This document shows positions 55,078 to 64,000 of a stretch of DNA of 64,000 nucleotides, piece by piece. The position numbers and the translations under genes are program-made. The notes beneath the pieces were generated by a model. It worked only from the letters and a program-made list of their open reading frames with translations. It was not told where the DNA came from and made no database searches. Origin of the DNA: Tepidicella xavieri (GTDB lineage: Bacteria; Pseudomonadota; Gammaproteobacteria; Burkholderiales; Burkholderiaceae_C); assembly GCF_004363315.1 (NCBI RefSeq), contig NZ_SNYL01000003.1, positions 157,342 through 221,341 on the forward strand. Direction: 5' to 3'. Every line of letters begins with the position of its first letter. Positions within the stretch are counted from its first letter, which is position 1.

Positions 55078-56541
55078 TCATTGCCCCTGGGCCAGGGCGA
55101 AGCCACGCGCTCCGTCAAACGTGCACAGGTTTTCCGTCTTGATGAAGTCGATGCCTTGGGCGGCCAGCTCGCTCATCAGCGCCACGAGCGCGCCATGCTG
55201 CAACGGCTCGTCACCGGCCGCCACGAAGCGGCAGCGCCAGTGATCGGTGCAGAAGGTTTCGGGAAAGCCTCCAGGCCACACCTTCACCCCCCGGTTCGTG
55301 ATCACTTGCAGCTCCAGGCCGGCCGGCGTGCAGGCCTTGAGCCGCTCGGCCAGCGCGTCGGGGCGGGTGTGGGCGGCATGCACGAACACGTCGATGCCCA
55401 CCAGCGCCTTCTGGGCAGGCTCGCTCGCGCGCTGCGGCGCCTCGGGCGCGGCGGCCGGCACCCGCATCGGGCGGGCACCAGCGTAGCTCACGGGCGTGAG
55501 CTTCTGCGGCAGGTTGCCCAGGCGGTCGATCACGGCATCGGCAAAGTCCATGCTGCCAAACGGCCGGCCGATGCTCAAATGGCTGTGCAGCTCGGCGGTG
55601 TGCACGCCATCCTCGATGGCGCTGAGCCAGGCGTTGTGAATGCGTGCCGCCGCCTCGGCCTGGCCGATGTGCACCAGCATCATCACCGCGGCCAGCAACA
55701 GCCCGGACGGGTTGGCGATGCCCTTGCCGGCAATGTCGGGGGCGCTGCCGTGGATGGCCTCGAACATGGCCACGTGCTCACCGATGTTGGCGCTCGGCGC
55801 CAGCCCCACCGAGCCGGTGAGTTCGGCCGCGATGTCGGAGAGGATGTCACCATACAGATTGGGCGTGACGATGACATCGAACAGATCGGGGCGCGTGGCC
55901 AGCCGCGCGGCGCCGATGTCGATGATCATGTGATCGGTTTGAATCTCGGGGTATTCGGGCGCGATCTCGTCGAACACCTTGTGGAACAGCCCATCGGTCA
56001 TCTTCATGATGTTGTCTTTGGTCATGCAGGTGACCTTCTTGCGACCGTTGGCCCGGGCGTACTCGAAAGCGTAGCGCACGATCTTCTCGCACCCGGGGCG
56101 GGTGATGAGCTTGAGGCACTGGAACACCTCATCGGTCTGCCGGTGCTCGATGCCGGCGTACAGGTCTTCCTCGTTTTCGCGGATGATGACGAGGTCCATC
56201 TTGGGATGCAGGGTCTTGACGTACGGCGCGTAGCTGACGCAGGGCCGCACGTTGGCATACAGGCCCAGCGTCTTGCGGATGGTGACGTTGAGGCTCTTGA
56301 ACCCGCCGCCTTGCGGGGTGGTGATGGGCGCCTTGAGGAACACCTTGGTGCGGCGCAGGCTTTCCCAGGCCTCCGGGGCGATGCCCGAGCTGTGCCCGGC
56401 CAGGTACTGCTTCTCGCCAATTTCGATGAATTCGGGGGCGATGGCCGCGCCGGCGGCCTTGAGCACGCGCAGGGTGGCTTCCATGATCTCGGGGCCGATG
56501 CCGTCGCCATTGGCCACGGTGATGGGGACTGCTTGCGTCAT
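55078..56541 (-). CDS. icd: NADP-dependent isocitrate dehydrogenase, Thermus-length type
   Basis: About 487 residues. Isocitrate/isopropylmalate dehydrogenase fold: VANGDGIGPEIMEATLR, then the substrate-binding RKTLGLYANVRPC, DLVIIRENEEDLYAGIEH and NLYGDILSDIAAELTGSVG. After the catalytic core a C-terminal extension of about 140 residues (from GIDVFVHAAHTRPDAL onward) is present, as in the Thermus thermophilus enzyme and its proteobacterial relatives. It oxidises isocitrate to 2-oxoglutarate in the TCA cycle. It is divergent from a LysR gene. Tartrate dehydrogenase relatives lack the extension. Confidence 0.88.
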   Translation of the reverse strand: MTQAVPITVANGDGIGPEIMEATLRVLKAAGAAIAPEFIEIGEKQYLAGHSSGIAPEAWESLRRTKVFLKAPITTPQGGGFKSLNVTIRKTLGLYANVRPCVSYAPYVKTLHPKMDLVIIRENEEDLYAGIEHRQTDEVFQCLKLITRPGCEKIVRYAFEYARANGRKKVTCMTKDNIMKMTDGLFHKVFDEIAPEYPEIQTDHMIIDIGAARLATRPDLFDVIVTPNLYGDILSDIAAELTGSVGLAPSANIGEHVAMFEAIHGSAPDIAGKGIANPSGLLLAAVMMLVHIGQAEAAARIHNAWLSAIEDGVHTAELHSHLSIGRPFGSMDFADAVIDRLGNLPQKLTPVSYAGARPMRVPAAAPEAPQRASEPAQKALVGIDVFVHAAHTRPDALAERLKACTPAGLELQVITNRGVKVWPGGFPETFCTDHWRCRFVAAGDEPLQHGALVALMSELAAQGIDFIKTENLCTFDGARGFALAQGQ

Positions 56542-56647
56542 GTCGCTGCTCCTAGGTAAGGGTTGCATGGAGGAATGAACGCAGTGTGACGGAAAAAGTC
56601 ATTGGTGAAAAATGATTTGTTTGTGAAAATCACATAGTATTTAACCT

Positions 56648-57565
56648 ATGAGTCGATTCCGCCTGCCCAAAGCCACCTTCAACCAGTTGCGCACGTTCGA
56701 GAGCGTGGCGCGGCTGGGCTCCATCACCCAGGCCGCGCGCGAGCTGCACCTGACCCAGCCCACGGTGACGGTGCAGATTCAGGAGCTGCAACACGCGCTG
56801 GGCGCCACGCTGGTGGAGCCGGCCGGGCGCGGCATCCGCATCACCGAAGCCGGGCGCCGGCTGCAGCAGGCCGCCACCGACATCTTCGGCCTGTGGCGCC
56901 ATTGCGAAGACGATCTGCATGCGTTGCAGGGGCTGGAACGCGGGCTGTTGCGCATCGCCGGCGTGACGACCACCGAATACTTCATCGCGCACTGGCTGCA
57001 GCGCTTCGCGCAACGCCACCCGGGCATCGAGGTGGACCTGTCGGTGGACAACCGGGACCGCATCATCCAGCGCCTGCAAGACGAGCGCTGCGATCTGGCC
57101 GTGATGATGATGCCCCCGCCCACGCTGGATCTGGAGACGCTGGATTGCCTGGACAACCCGTTGGTGGTCATCGGCCCCAGGCACCACCCCTGGGCCCAGC
57201 GGCGCAAGGTGCCGGCCAAGGCGCTCAACGGCGTGCCCTGGCTGGCGCGGGAGCCAGGCTCCGGCACGCGGCTGGCCACCGAACAGCATTTGCAGGCGCT
57301 GGGCGTGCAGCCGCAAGAGCGCATGACGCTGGGCAGCAACGAGGCCCTCAAGCATGCGGTGGCCGCCGGCATGGGGCTGGCGGTGCTGTCGCGCCACGCG
57401 CTCAACCGCGACCCCGCCCTGGAAGGGCTGGCCGTGCTGCCCGTGGCGGGCTTTCCCGTGCGGCGGCAGTGGAAGCTGGTCTGGCGCCGCGACCGCCGGC
57501 TGGCCCTGCCCGCGCAGGCCTTCATCGACGAGGCGCGGCAAATCCTGGGCGAACTGTCGGCCTGA
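56648..57565 (+). CDS. LysR-family transcriptional regulator (CbbR-like)
   Basis: 305 residues. The helix-turn-helix is GSITQAARELHLTQPTVTVQ, and the effector domain reads RCDLAVMMMPPPTLDLETL with AVAAGMGLAVLSRHAL. The QLRTFESVARLGSIT start and the VTTTEYFIAHWLQRF region recall CbbR-type regulators. It is divergent from icd with about 105 bases between, so control of icd is possible. No rubisco genes are in the window. Confidence 0.88.
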   Translation: MSRFRLPKATFNQLRTFESVARLGSITQAARELHLTQPTVTVQIQELQHALGATLVEPAGRGIRITEAGRRLQQAATDIFGLWRHCEDDLHALQGLERGLLRIAGVTTTEYFIAHWLQRFAQRHPGIEVDLSVDNRDRIIQRLQDERCDLAVMMMPPPTLDLETLDCLDNPLVVIGPRHHPWAQRRKVPAKALNGVPWLAREPGSGTRLATEQHLQALGVQPQERMTLGSNEALKHAVAAGMGLAVLSRHALNRDPALEGLAVLPVAGFPVRRQWKLVWRRDRRLALPAQAFIDEARQILGELSA

Positions 57566-57643
57566 TTCGCATGCCGCCGCCGTGAACCTGCGGCCCGCGG
57601 CACACTCTGAGGCTCATCCCCTCTTTTTTGCAGGAGAACCTTC

Positions 57644-58633
57644 ATGACCCCCGAAGAACAGCGGGCACTGCTCGGCATCCTGGTGCAGGCCGCCCTGTGC
57701 GATGGCCAGAAAGCCGACAGCGAACGGCAATTCATCCGCGAACTGGCGCAGCAGCTCGACGCCACGGCCGGATCGACCCACCTCGCCCAAGCGGTGCAGG
57801 ACGCCCTGCTGCAACGGGTGACGCTGGCGCAAGCCGTGCAGACGCTGACCCAACCGGCCCACCGCCAGCTGGCCTACGAGTGGGCCGTGGCGGTGTGCGA
57901 CGCCGACGGCCTGACCAGCAGCGCGGAAAAAGCGTTTCTGTCGCAGCTCAAGGCCCAGCTCGGGCTGGCGGCTGACCGCTCGGTGGCCGACGCGGAAGCG
58001 CAAACCCATTCGGTGGCCGCTGCCGCTTACGCGGCCGTGCAAAACACCCCTGCCAGCGACACCCCCGACCTGGCCCCGCCCGCATCGGCAGCCACGGCGC
58101 ATGCCGCATCGACGGCGGTGGACTCGGCGGCCCTGGACAAGATGATCCTCAACTACGCCATCCTCAACGGCGCGCTGGAATTGCTGCCCCAGTCCTGGGC
58201 GTCGGTGGCCATCATTCCACTGCAGATCAAGATGGTCTACCGCATCGGCAAGGCCCACGGCATCACGCTCGACCAAGGCCACATCCGGGAATTCCTCGCC
58301 ACCGCCGGGGTGGGGCTGACCTCGCAGTACGTGGAGCAATTCGGCCGCAAACTGCTGGGCGGACTCGTCGGCAAGGCCGGCGGGCGGCTGCTGGGCGGTC
58401 TGGCCGGGCAAGCCACCGGCATGGCGTTTTCGTTTGCCACCACTTACGCACTGGGCCAGCTGGCCAAGCGCTACTACGCCGGCGGCCGGGTCATGTCCAC
58501 CGAGCTGCTGCGCCAGACCTACCAGGGCCTGCTCGGCCCGGCCAAGACGCTGCAGCAGCAACACCTCGGCGACATCCAGGCCCGCGCCCGCACCCTCGAC
58601 GCCACCGAGGTGATGCGCCTGGTGCGGGGCTGA
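57644..58633 (+). CDS. TerB/DUF697-like protein
   Basis: 329 residues. The N-terminal part is a TerB-like helical domain (ALLGILVQAALCDGQKADSE; WAVAVCDADGLTSSAEKAFL), with the acidic DGQ/DGL positions that bind metal in TerB. A linker of Ala/Ser follows. The C-terminal region has hydrophobic segments, PLQIKMVYRIGKAHG and GRLLGGLAGQATGMAFSFAT, resembling the DUF697/YcjF membrane family. The function is unknown. An AGGAG site precedes the ATG. It is followed by fba with its own likely promoter. Confidence 0.75.
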   Translation: MTPEEQRALLGILVQAALCDGQKADSERQFIRELAQQLDATAGSTHLAQAVQDALLQRVTLAQAVQTLTQPAHRQLAYEWAVAVCDADGLTSSAEKAFLSQLKAQLGLAADRSVADAEAQTHSVAAAAYAAVQNTPASDTPDLAPPASAATAHAASTAVDSAALDKMILNYAILNGALELLPQSWASVAIIPLQIKMVYRIGKAHGITLDQGHIREFLATAGVGLTSQYVEQFGRKLLGGLVGKAGGRLLGGLAGQATGMAFSFATTYALGQLAKRYYAGGRVMSTELLRQTYQGLLGPAKTLQQQHLGDIQARARTLDATEVMRLVRG

Positions 58634-58639
58634 GCCCCG

Positions 58640-58645
58640 TAAAAT
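58640..58645 (+). promoter_or_regulatory. Candidate -10 element before fba
   Basis: TAAAAT lies 37 bases upstream of the fba ATG, in the CCCCGTAAAATCGG context often seen before housekeeping genes of this group. No good -35 was recognised. Confidence 0.3.
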
Positions 58646-58681
58646 CGGATTTTTGTCGCTTACCACACCCAAGAGGCTCCC

Positions 58682-59746
58682 ATGGCGCTCGTTTCCCTGC
58701 GCGAACTGCTCGACCACGCCGCCGAGCACGGCTACGGCATCCCCGCCTTCAACGTCAACAACCTGGAGCAGGTGCAGGCCGTCATGGCCGCCGCCGCCGA
58801 GGTCAACGCCCCGGTCATCCTGCAAGCCAGCGCCGGGGCGCGCAAATACGCCGGTGAAGCCTTCATCAAGCACCTGGTGCAAGCCGCGTGCGAGGCCTAT
58901 CCCCAGATTCCCGTGGTCATGCACCAGGACCACGGGCAAAGCCCGGCCGTGTGCCAGGGCGCGATCGACCTGGGCTTCAGCTCGGTGATGATGGACGGCT
59001 CCTTGCTGGAAGACGGCAAGACGCCGGCCAGCTTCGACTACAACGTGGACGTGACGCGCCGCGTGGTGGAAATGGCCCACCGGGTGGGCGTTTCCGTCGA
59101 GGGCGAGCTCGGCTGCCTGGGCAGCCTGGAAACCGGGCAGGCCGGCGAGGAAGACGGCATCGGCGCTGCAGGCACGCTGGACCACAGCCAGATGCTGACC
59201 GACCCGGAAGAGGCTGCGCAGTTCGTCAAAGCCACCGGGCTCGACGCGCTGGCCATTGCGATTGGCACCAGCCACGGCGCCTACAAATTCACCCGTCCGC
59301 CCACCGGCGACGTGCTGGCCATCGCCCGCGTCAAGGAAATCCACGCCCGCATTCCCAACACCCATCTGGTGATGCACGGCAGCTCCAGCGTGCCCCAGGA
59401 ACTGCTGGCCATCATCAACCAGTACGGCGGCAAAATCAAAGAAACCTACGGCGTGCCGATCAGCGAAATCCAGGAAGCCATCCGCCACGGGGTGCGCAAG
59501 GTCAACATCGACACCGACATCCGGCTGGCCATGACCGGCGCGGCGCGCAAGTTCCTGGCCGAAAACCCCGACAAATTCGACGCCCGCGAATGGCTCAAGC
59601 CCGCCCGCGCGGCCGCCCAGGCCGTGTGCAAGCAGCGCTATCTGGACTTCGGCTGCGAAGGCATGGCCAGCAAGGTCAAGGGCTACACGCTGGAACAGAT
59701 GGCCCAGCGCTACGCCCGCGGCGAGCTGGCGCAGGTCGTCCACTGA
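58682..59746 (+). CDS. fba: Class II fructose-bisphosphate aldolase
   Basis: 354 residues. Zinc-binding motifs are [10 protein letters not shown] and [14 protein letters not shown], with [13 protein letters not shown] between and the [17 protein letters not shown] region. It is the Calvin-cycle subtype of class II aldolases (fba/cbbA family), which cleaves fructose-1,6-bisphosphate. It precedes purC by 18 bases on the same strand, with a separate weak -10 element upstream. Confidence 0.96.
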   Translation: MALVSLRELLDHAAEHGYGIPAFNVNNLEQVQAVMAAAAEVNAPVILQASAGARKYAGEAFIKHLVQAACEAYPQIPVVMHQDHGQSPAVCQGAIDLGFSSVMMDGSLLEDGKTPASFDYNVDVTRRVVEMAHRVGVSVEGELGCLGSLETGQAGEEDGIGAAGTLDHSQMLTDPEEAAQFVKATGLDALAIAIGTSHGAYKFTRPPTGDVLAIARVKEIHARIPNTHLVMHGSSSVPQELLAIINQYGGKIKETYGVPISEIQEAIRHGVRKVNIDTDIRLAMTGAARKFLAENPDKFDAREWLKPARAAAQAVCKQRYLDFGCEGMASKVKGYTLEQMAQRYARGELAQVVH

Positions 59747-59764
59747 GCGCCGGAAGACCGCCCC

Positions 59765-60673
59765 ATGAGCCCAGCCCTGCACACCTCCGCCCTCAAGTCC
59801 CTGCCGCTGCTGGCCCGCGGCAAGGTGCGCGACAACTACGCCGTGGGCGATGACCGCATCCTCATGGTCGCCTCCGACCGCATCAGCGCGTTTGACGTCA
59901 TCATGGGCGAGCCCATCCCCGGCAAAGGCGAATTGCTAACGCGGCTGAGTCTCTTCTGGTTCGATCTGTTGGGCCCCAAAGGGCATGGCATCTGCCCCAT
60001 CCACCTGACGGGCGAAGATCCCGAAAGCGTGGTCAGCGACGACGAAAAACCGCTGGTGCGCGGCCGCTCGATGCTGGTCAAGCGGCTCAAGCCCATCCCC
60101 GTGGAAGCGGTGGTGCGCGGCTACCTGGCCGGCAGCGGCTGGAAGGAATACCAGCAAAGCCGCCACATTTGCGGCGTGCCCCTGCCCGAAGGGCTGCAAA
60201 ACGCCAGCAAGCTGCCCGCGCCGATCTACACCCCGGCAGCCAAAGCGGCGGTCGGTGAACACGACGAGAACATCACCTTCGAACAGACGGTGGCCATGAT
60301 CGGCCCCGAGCTGGCCGCCCAGATCCGCGACACCGCCATCCGCCTGTACCAGACGGCGGCCGACTACGCCGCCACCAAAGGTGTCATCATCGCCGACACC
60401 AAGTTCGAGTTCGGCCTGGACAAGGACGGTACGCTCGTGCTGATGGACGAGGTGCTGACGCCCGACAGCTCGCGCTACTGGCCGGCCGAAAGCTATGCCG
60501 AAGGCCGCAATCCGCCCAGTTTCGACAAGCAATACCTGCGCGACTGGCTGGAATCGGCCCAGGTCGATGGCCGGCCCTGGAACAAGACCGCCCCCGCCCC
60601 CCGCCTGCCGCGAGAAGTGATCGAGCAGACCGCGGCCAAGTACCAGGAGGCGCTCAAGCGCTTGCTGGGTTAA
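59765..60673 (+). CDS. purC: Phosphoribosylaminoimidazole-succinocarboxamide synthase
   Basis: 302 residues. SAICAR-synthetase landmarks: [38 protein letters not shown], the [17 protein letters not shown] and [20 protein letters not shown] blocks. It makes SAICAR from CAIR and aspartate in purine synthesis. It lies 18 bases after fba and may be co-transcribed. Confidence 0.96.
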   Translation: MSPALHTSALKSLPLLARGKVRDNYAVGDDRILMVASDRISAFDVIMGEPIPGKGELLTRLSLFWFDLLGPKGHGICPIHLTGEDPESVVSDDEKPLVRGRSMLVKRLKPIPVEAVVRGYLAGSGWKEYQQSRHICGVPLPEGLQNASKLPAPIYTPAAKAAVGEHDENITFEQTVAMIGPELAAQIRDTAIRLYQTAADYAATKGVIIADTKFEFGLDKDGTLVLMDEVLTPDSSRYWPAESYAEGRNPPSFDKQYLRDWLESAQVDGRPWNKTAPAPRLPREVIEQTAAKYQEALKRLLG

Positions 60674-60691
60674 ACGCCTACAATCGGGCTC

Positions 60692-61081
60692 ATGCCACTG
60701 TCTCCTGCCCAACGCCGCCTGACCGCATGGTTTGCCCTGTGGTCCATGGTGCTGGGCACCTTGCTCCCTGCCGTGGCCCAGGCGGCCTGGCGCGGGCAAG
60801 ACCGGGCCGACTGGATCGAGATCTGCACCACCACCGGCATGGTGTGGGTGCAGGCCGAAGGCGCAGACCATGACGAAGACGCGCCCGGCGCGGTCAGCGT
60901 CGGCATGTCGTGCCCGTGGTGCCTCACGCCTCACGGCGGCCCCGGCCTGCCGGCTGCCGACCATTCCCTCTGGCTGCCCCGCATCGCTCTGGCGCAGCAC
61001 GCGCCCCCTTTTGCGCACGCCGCGCCCGCTGAGCGCGCTTGGCGCAGCGCGCACCCACGCGGCCCTCCCGCCCAGGCCTGA
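60692..61081 (+). CDS. DUF2946-like small secreted protein
   Basis: 129 residues. An N-terminal hydrophobic segment (LTAWFALWSMVLGTLLPAVAQAA) is a likely signal peptide. The body contains IEICTTTGMVWV and SVGMSCPWCLTPHGGPG, whose Cys-x2-Cys recalls DUF2946-type proteins found near copper genes. It is the first of a run with a Crp-like regulator and two PCu(A)C-like proteins. A TACAAT hexamer (60679-60684) lies just upstream. Confidence 0.65.
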   Translation: MPLSPAQRRLTAWFALWSMVLGTLLPAVAQAAWRGQDRADWIEICTTTGMVWVQAEGADHDEDAPGAVSVGMSCPWCLTPHGGPGLPAADHSLWLPRIALAQHAPPFAHAAPAERAWRSAHPRGPPAQA

Positions 61082-61194
61082 GAGGCGCCCCGCGCGCCCG
61101 CGATCCCCTGGCTGCCCCGCGCCTGCATCGCGCGCCGCAGCCCTTGGTCCGGCCGTTGGCCCCGGGCCGATCGATCGAACACCTGGAGCGGAAC

Positions 61195-61809
61195 ATGTCT
61201 GCCATTCCTATCCCTTTGTCGGGCGTCGGCCTGCGTGCCGCGCCTGACGCACGCCTTGCGGCACGCCCTGTCCACCTCCCTGCCGAGGCCGTGCTCTTTC
61301 ACGCGCACGACCAGGGCGGTGCCTGGCGCCTGCTTTCTGGCTGCTTGCGGCTGGACCGCGTCGTGGGCGCCGAGCGTCAACTGGTCCAGCTGGCCCTGCC
61401 GGGCGACTGGGTGGGCCTGGAGACCCTGTGTGGCGAAGGCTACCGCCTGCAAGCCCAAGCCCTGACCCCTTGCGTGGCCGAACCCCTGTGCGAAGCAGAC
61501 GTCAACAGCTGGACGTGGGCCAAAGCCTGGCTGCAACAACAGCACCGGCACGTGCAAATGACCCAGCTGCGCACCGGCAAGGTGGCTTCGCGGCTGTCGC
61601 ATCTGCTGACGCTGCTGGACTTGCCCCAGGACCTGCCCCGCAGCGCCTTGGCCCAGCAGGCGGCGCAGATCCGCCTGCAATTGCCGCCCCTGCGCGTGCT
61701 GGCCGAGGTGATCGACGCGCAGCCCGAGACCGTCTGCCGCGCCTTGAGCCGGTTGTTGCCGCAAAGAAAGCGGCGTTCCACGACACCTTTGAATTTGGAT
61801 TCCGAATGA
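61195..61809 (+). CDS. Crp/Fnr-family transcriptional regulator
   Basis: 204 residues. A cyclic-nucleotide-binding-like N-terminal beta-barrel (AWRLLSGCLRLDRVVGAERQ; LALPGDWVGLETLCG) is joined to a short C-terminal helix-turn-helix (RVLAEVIDAQPETVCRALSR). A GGAG site precedes the ATG 61195, and the stop overlaps the next gene (ATGA). In place it could regulate the copper-chaperone-like genes. Its ligand is unknown; no Fe-S cysteine cluster of Fnr type is evident. Confidence 0.8.
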   Translation: MSAIPIPLSGVGLRAAPDARLAARPVHLPAEAVLFHAHDQGGAWRLLSGCLRLDRVVGAERQLVQLALPGDWVGLETLCGEGYRLQAQALTPCVAEPLCEADVNSWTWAKAWLQQQHRHVQMTQLRTGKVASRLSHLLTLLDLPQDLPRSALAQQAAQIRLQLPPLRVLAEVIDAQPETVCRALSRLLPQRKRRSTTPLNLDSE

Positions 61810-62285
61810 ATACTCTCAAAACCTATCTTTGCGCGCTGTTGTGCGTGGGCCTGATGGCTGGTCAGGCACAAGCCCATGGTTTCAAGCTTGGAGCTTTGCG
61901 CATCGACCACCCTTACGCCACCCCTTCGGAAAATGACACAGGCCATGTTTTTTTCCGCCGCTTGACCAATGAAGGCACACGAGCCGATCGGCTGGTCGAG
62001 GCATCGACGCCTATTGCGCAACAGGTGGTGATGCAACGCCAAAACCCTCACGATGAAACGGCGCCAATCAGCCCCGTGGCGCACATCGACCTGCCGCCCC
62101 ACGGCGAAGTGGCCTTCCGGCACGACAGCCCGGAAGGCTATGTGCTCATGCTACAGGGGCTGTCATCCCCCCTGAAAGTGGGCGACCGCTTCACGGTGAC
62201 ACTTCGATTCGCCCATGCTGGCACGCGGCAGGTCGAGGTCTGGGTGCAGCAACCCCGTCCGAACACTTCATCCCATAGCCACTGA
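61806..62285 (+). CDS. PCu(A)C-fold protein lacking copper ligands
   Basis: 159 residues. A signal peptide (LCALLCVGLMAGQAQAHG) precedes a PCu(A)C-like beta-fold (TNEGTRADRLVEASTPIAQQ; SPEGYVLMLQGLSSPLKVGD). The expected copper motif H-x-M...M...H-x-M is not conserved: QRQNP, VAHID and YVLML stand in those places. It is therefore probably not a copper carrier like its neighbour. It overlaps the Crp-like gene start by four bases. Confidence 0.7.
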   Translation: MNTLKTYLCALLCVGLMAGQAQAHGFKLGALRIDHPYATPSENDTGHVFFRRLTNEGTRADRLVEASTPIAQQVVMQRQNPHDETAPISPVAHIDLPPHGEVAFRHDSPEGYVLMLQGLSSPLKVGDRFTVTLRFAHAGTRQVEVWVQQPRPNTSSHSH

Positions 62286-62321
62286 ACCCCTTTTTCACCA
62301 CGACGACATAGGAGTCAAACC

Positions 62322-62825
62322 ATGAGCATCAAACGATTCGTCATCGCCGGCCTGCTGGCCATCACGGCGCAAGCCTGGGCGCAGGTGCAAATCACCATCG
62401 AAGACGCCTGGGTGCGCGGCACCGTGGCGCAGCAGAAAGCCACGGGCGCCTTCATGCGCCTGACGGCCACGCAAAACGCCCGGCTGGTGGCGGCCGAGTC
62501 GCCAGTGGCCGGCGTGGTCGAAATCCACGAAATGGCCATGGAGAACAACGTCATGAAGATGCGCGCCGTCCCTGGCCTGGAGCTGGCCGCAGGCCGCACG
62601 GTAGAACTCAAGCCCGGCGGCTTCCATGTGATGCTGATGGACCTGAAACAGGCCATCAAGCCCGGCGACACGGTGCCGCTGACGCTGGTGTTTGAAGACG
62701 CCAACCAGCTGCGCTTCACCCAACAGATCCAAGCGCCGGTGCGCGCGCTGGCAAGTGGCCAGAGCGGGCACGGCCACCATGGCCAGCCCCAGGCCCCGGC
62801 CGGGCACGGCGGGCACAAGCACTGA
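62322..62825 (+). CDS. Copper chaperone PCu(A)C
   Basis: 167 residues. Signal peptide (FVIAGLLAITAQAWAQ), then VEIHEMAMENNVMKMRAV and GGFHVMLMDLKQAIKPGD, which supply the H-x-M...M-x-M...H-x-M copper motif of the family. PCu(A)C delivers copper to cytochrome c oxidase in the periplasm. A His-rich tail (GHGHHGQPQAPAGHGGHKH) could also hold metal. It lies 36 bases after its degenerate paralogue. Confidence 0.9.
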   Translation: MSIKRFVIAGLLAITAQAWAQVQITIEDAWVRGTVAQQKATGAFMRLTATQNARLVAAESPVAGVVEIHEMAMENNVMKMRAVPGLELAAGRTVELKPGGFHVMLMDLKQAIKPGDTVPLTLVFEDANQLRFTQQIQAPVRALASGQSGHGHHGQPQAPAGHGGHKH

Positions 62826-62866
62826 ACCCGCAGCGGCCTCACGCCCTGGGGCCTGATCGGGCCATC

Positions 62867-62892
62867 GGGTGGCGCCCGGCACGGCGCCGCCC
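62867..62892. terminator. Hairpin between convergent PCu(A)C and MFS genes
   Basis: GGGTGGCGCC (62867-62876) and GGCGCCGCCC (62883-62892) pair at nine of ten positions around a 6-base loop, between two gene ends. No T-run is present. Confidence 0.45.
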
Positions 62893-62894
62893 CT

Positions 62895-64000
62895 TCAGCG
62901 GCGCGTCGCTGGCAAGCCCGCCAGCAAGGCCGCCGCGGCGGCCGCGCAGCCGGCAGAAAACGCGAACGCCGCCCAAGGCGCCCAGGCCTGATACAGCCAG
63001 CCAAACACCACCGAAGCCGGCAGCAGGCCCAGGCCGCTGACCAGGTGGAACCAGCCAAACGCCGTGCCGCGGCGCTCGGCGGGGGCCACATCGGCCACGA
63101 GGGCTTTTTCCACGCCCTCGGTGGCGGCCATGAACAAGCCATAAGCCGCAAACAACCCAAACAGCAACGGGAGGCTGACGGTCACCATGCCGAGGATCGC
63201 ATAGATGGCGGCATAAGCCAGATAGCCCCCGATGAGGAGGCGGACACGCCCCAAGCGGTCGGACAGCGCCGACAACGGCGCGGAAAAAACCATGGCCACG
63301 CCAGAGACCGCCGCCCACAAGAGCGGAATTTGCGCCGGCGGCACCCCCAGCTCGCTGGCACGCAGCAGCAAGAACATGTTGGACGAGTTGCCCAGCGTGA
63401 ACAGCAGCACCACGAGCAGAAAATGCTTGAAGGCGCGCGGCATGTCGCGCAGGCGCCAGTCGAATCGCATCGGCGCGGCCACAGGCGCTTGCCGCGGCTC
63501 CGCAATGCTCAAGGTCAGGCCCAGGCACACCAGCGCCGGCACGATGGACCATAAAAAGATGTCTTGCAGCGCCACACCGTGCGCCAGCAGACCGAACGCC
63601 AGCAGGGGCCCAACGACGGCGCCGGCATTGTCCATCGCCCGATGGATGCCGAAAGCCAGCCCCCGGTGCTCGGGCGCGACGCTGGCAGCCAGCAGGGCAT
63701 CCCTGGGCGAGGAGCGCAGGCCCTTGCCCACGCGGTCGGCAAACCGGATGCACAGCACCACCCACCACGAGCCGGCCAAGGCCATCAACGGGCGGCCAAA
63801 CCCGGCCAAGGCATAGCCGACCACCATCCACGGCTTGGAACGCCGGGTCTTGTCCACCACAACCCCCGAAAACAGCTTGAGCAAGCTGGCCGTGGCCTCG
63901 GCAATCCCCTCGATGATGCCCAGCGCCTTGGGCCCCGCCATCAGGACGGAGGCCAGGTACAAAGGAATGAGGGGATAGAGCAGCTCGCTGGCGCTGTCAT
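62895..64000 (-). CDS. MFS transporter, N-terminus outside window
   Basis: At least 368 residues inside the window; the 5' end continues past 64000 (visible N-terminal part DSASELLYPLIPLYLASVLM). Twelve-helix MFS pattern with the A-motif SGVVVDKTRRSKPWMVVGY and FADRVGKGLRSSPRDAL, a loop typical of a clade of uncharacterised MFS permeases. The C-terminal half has DRLGRVRLLIGGY. The substrate is unknown. It converges on the PCu(A)C gene. Confidence 0.85.
   Translation of the reverse strand, partial: DSASELLYPLIPLYLASVLMAGPKALGIIEGIAEATASLLKLFSGVVVDKTRRSKPWMVVGYALAGFGRPLMALAGSWWVVLCIRFADRVGKGLRSSPRDALLAASVAPEHRGLAFGIHRAMDNAGAVVGPLLAFGLLAHGVALQDIFLWSIVPALVCLGLTLSIAEPRQAPVAAPMRFDWRLRDMPRAFKHFLLVVLLFTLGNSSNMFLLLRASELGVPPAQIPLLWAAVSGVAMVFSAPLSALSDRLGRVRLLIGGYLAYAAIYAILGMVTVSLPLLFGLFAAYGLFMAATEGVEKALVADVAPAERRGTAFGWFHLVSGLGLLPASVVFGWLYQAWAPWAAFAFSAGCAAAAAALLAGLPATRR

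Overview
GC-rich (roughly 65-70 % by eye) Gram-negative chromosome whose gene order and protein features fit a betaproteobacterium of the order Burkholderiales, probably Comamonadaceae or a close relative. Support comes from the gyrB-dnaN-dnaA / rpmH-rnpA-yidD-yidC-mnmE origin block, the recA-recX pair, murU-pepP and a Thermus-length NADP isocitrate dehydrogenase. The family-level guess is inference.

Layout. 1-7.0 kb: replication-origin region (5' end of gyrB, dnaN, dnaA, one perfect DnaA box, then rpmH, rnpA, yidD, yidC, mnmE divergently). 7.1-20.7 kb: aminotransferase, PAS-containing chemoreceptor, lone receiver protein, recX-recA, MarR regulator, an OmpR-type two-component pair, glutathione S-transferase, topoisomerase III, SET-domain methyltransferase, birA and a SPOR protein. 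20.7-23.8 kb: gap and tkt. 23.9-29.9 kb: a tightly overlapped DNA-repair operon (exonuclease, ATP-dependent ligase, Lhr-type helicase, phosphoesterase).

29.9-34.5 kb is the accessory island: a chromosomal integron that the ordinary gene content does not explain. A broken integron integrase (N-terminal half joined to the last residues, catalytic domain missing) is followed, divergently, by six gene cassettes, each bounded by an attC-like palindromic site. All convincing cassette genes lie on the minus strand. Cargo, from the attI end outward: DUF4160+DUF2442; a PD-(D/E)XK-like protein; a lipoprotein plus a Gly/Ala-rich membrane protein; an Ltp-like membrane-anchored protein hit by an internally deleted IS3-family element; a cassette without a convincing gene; and a YefM-YoeB toxin-antitoxin pair with its own promoter. 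Base composition drops clearly in the middle of this block.

34.5-64 kb returns to core genes: murU, pepP, a thiolase and fused beta-oxidation enzyme with a divergent LysR regulator, a LonB-like protease, a UPF0149/SEC-C protein, a pncC-pgpA-nudix-thiL-apaG operon, rpe, a second chemoreceptor with a C-terminal Cache domain, an MFS transporter overlapping a ClC channel gene, ssb, an Mpo1-like membrane protein, icd with a divergent LysR gene, a TerB/DUF697-like protein, fba, purC, a small group with DUF2946, Crp-like and two PCu(A)C-like proteins, and a second MFS transporter running off the right edge.

No tRNA, rRNA, CRISPR array or prophage was seen. Many very long antisense open frames occur opposite the GC-rich genes and were ignored as shadows. 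Family assignments rest on recognised motifs and overall resemblance; no database search was run.
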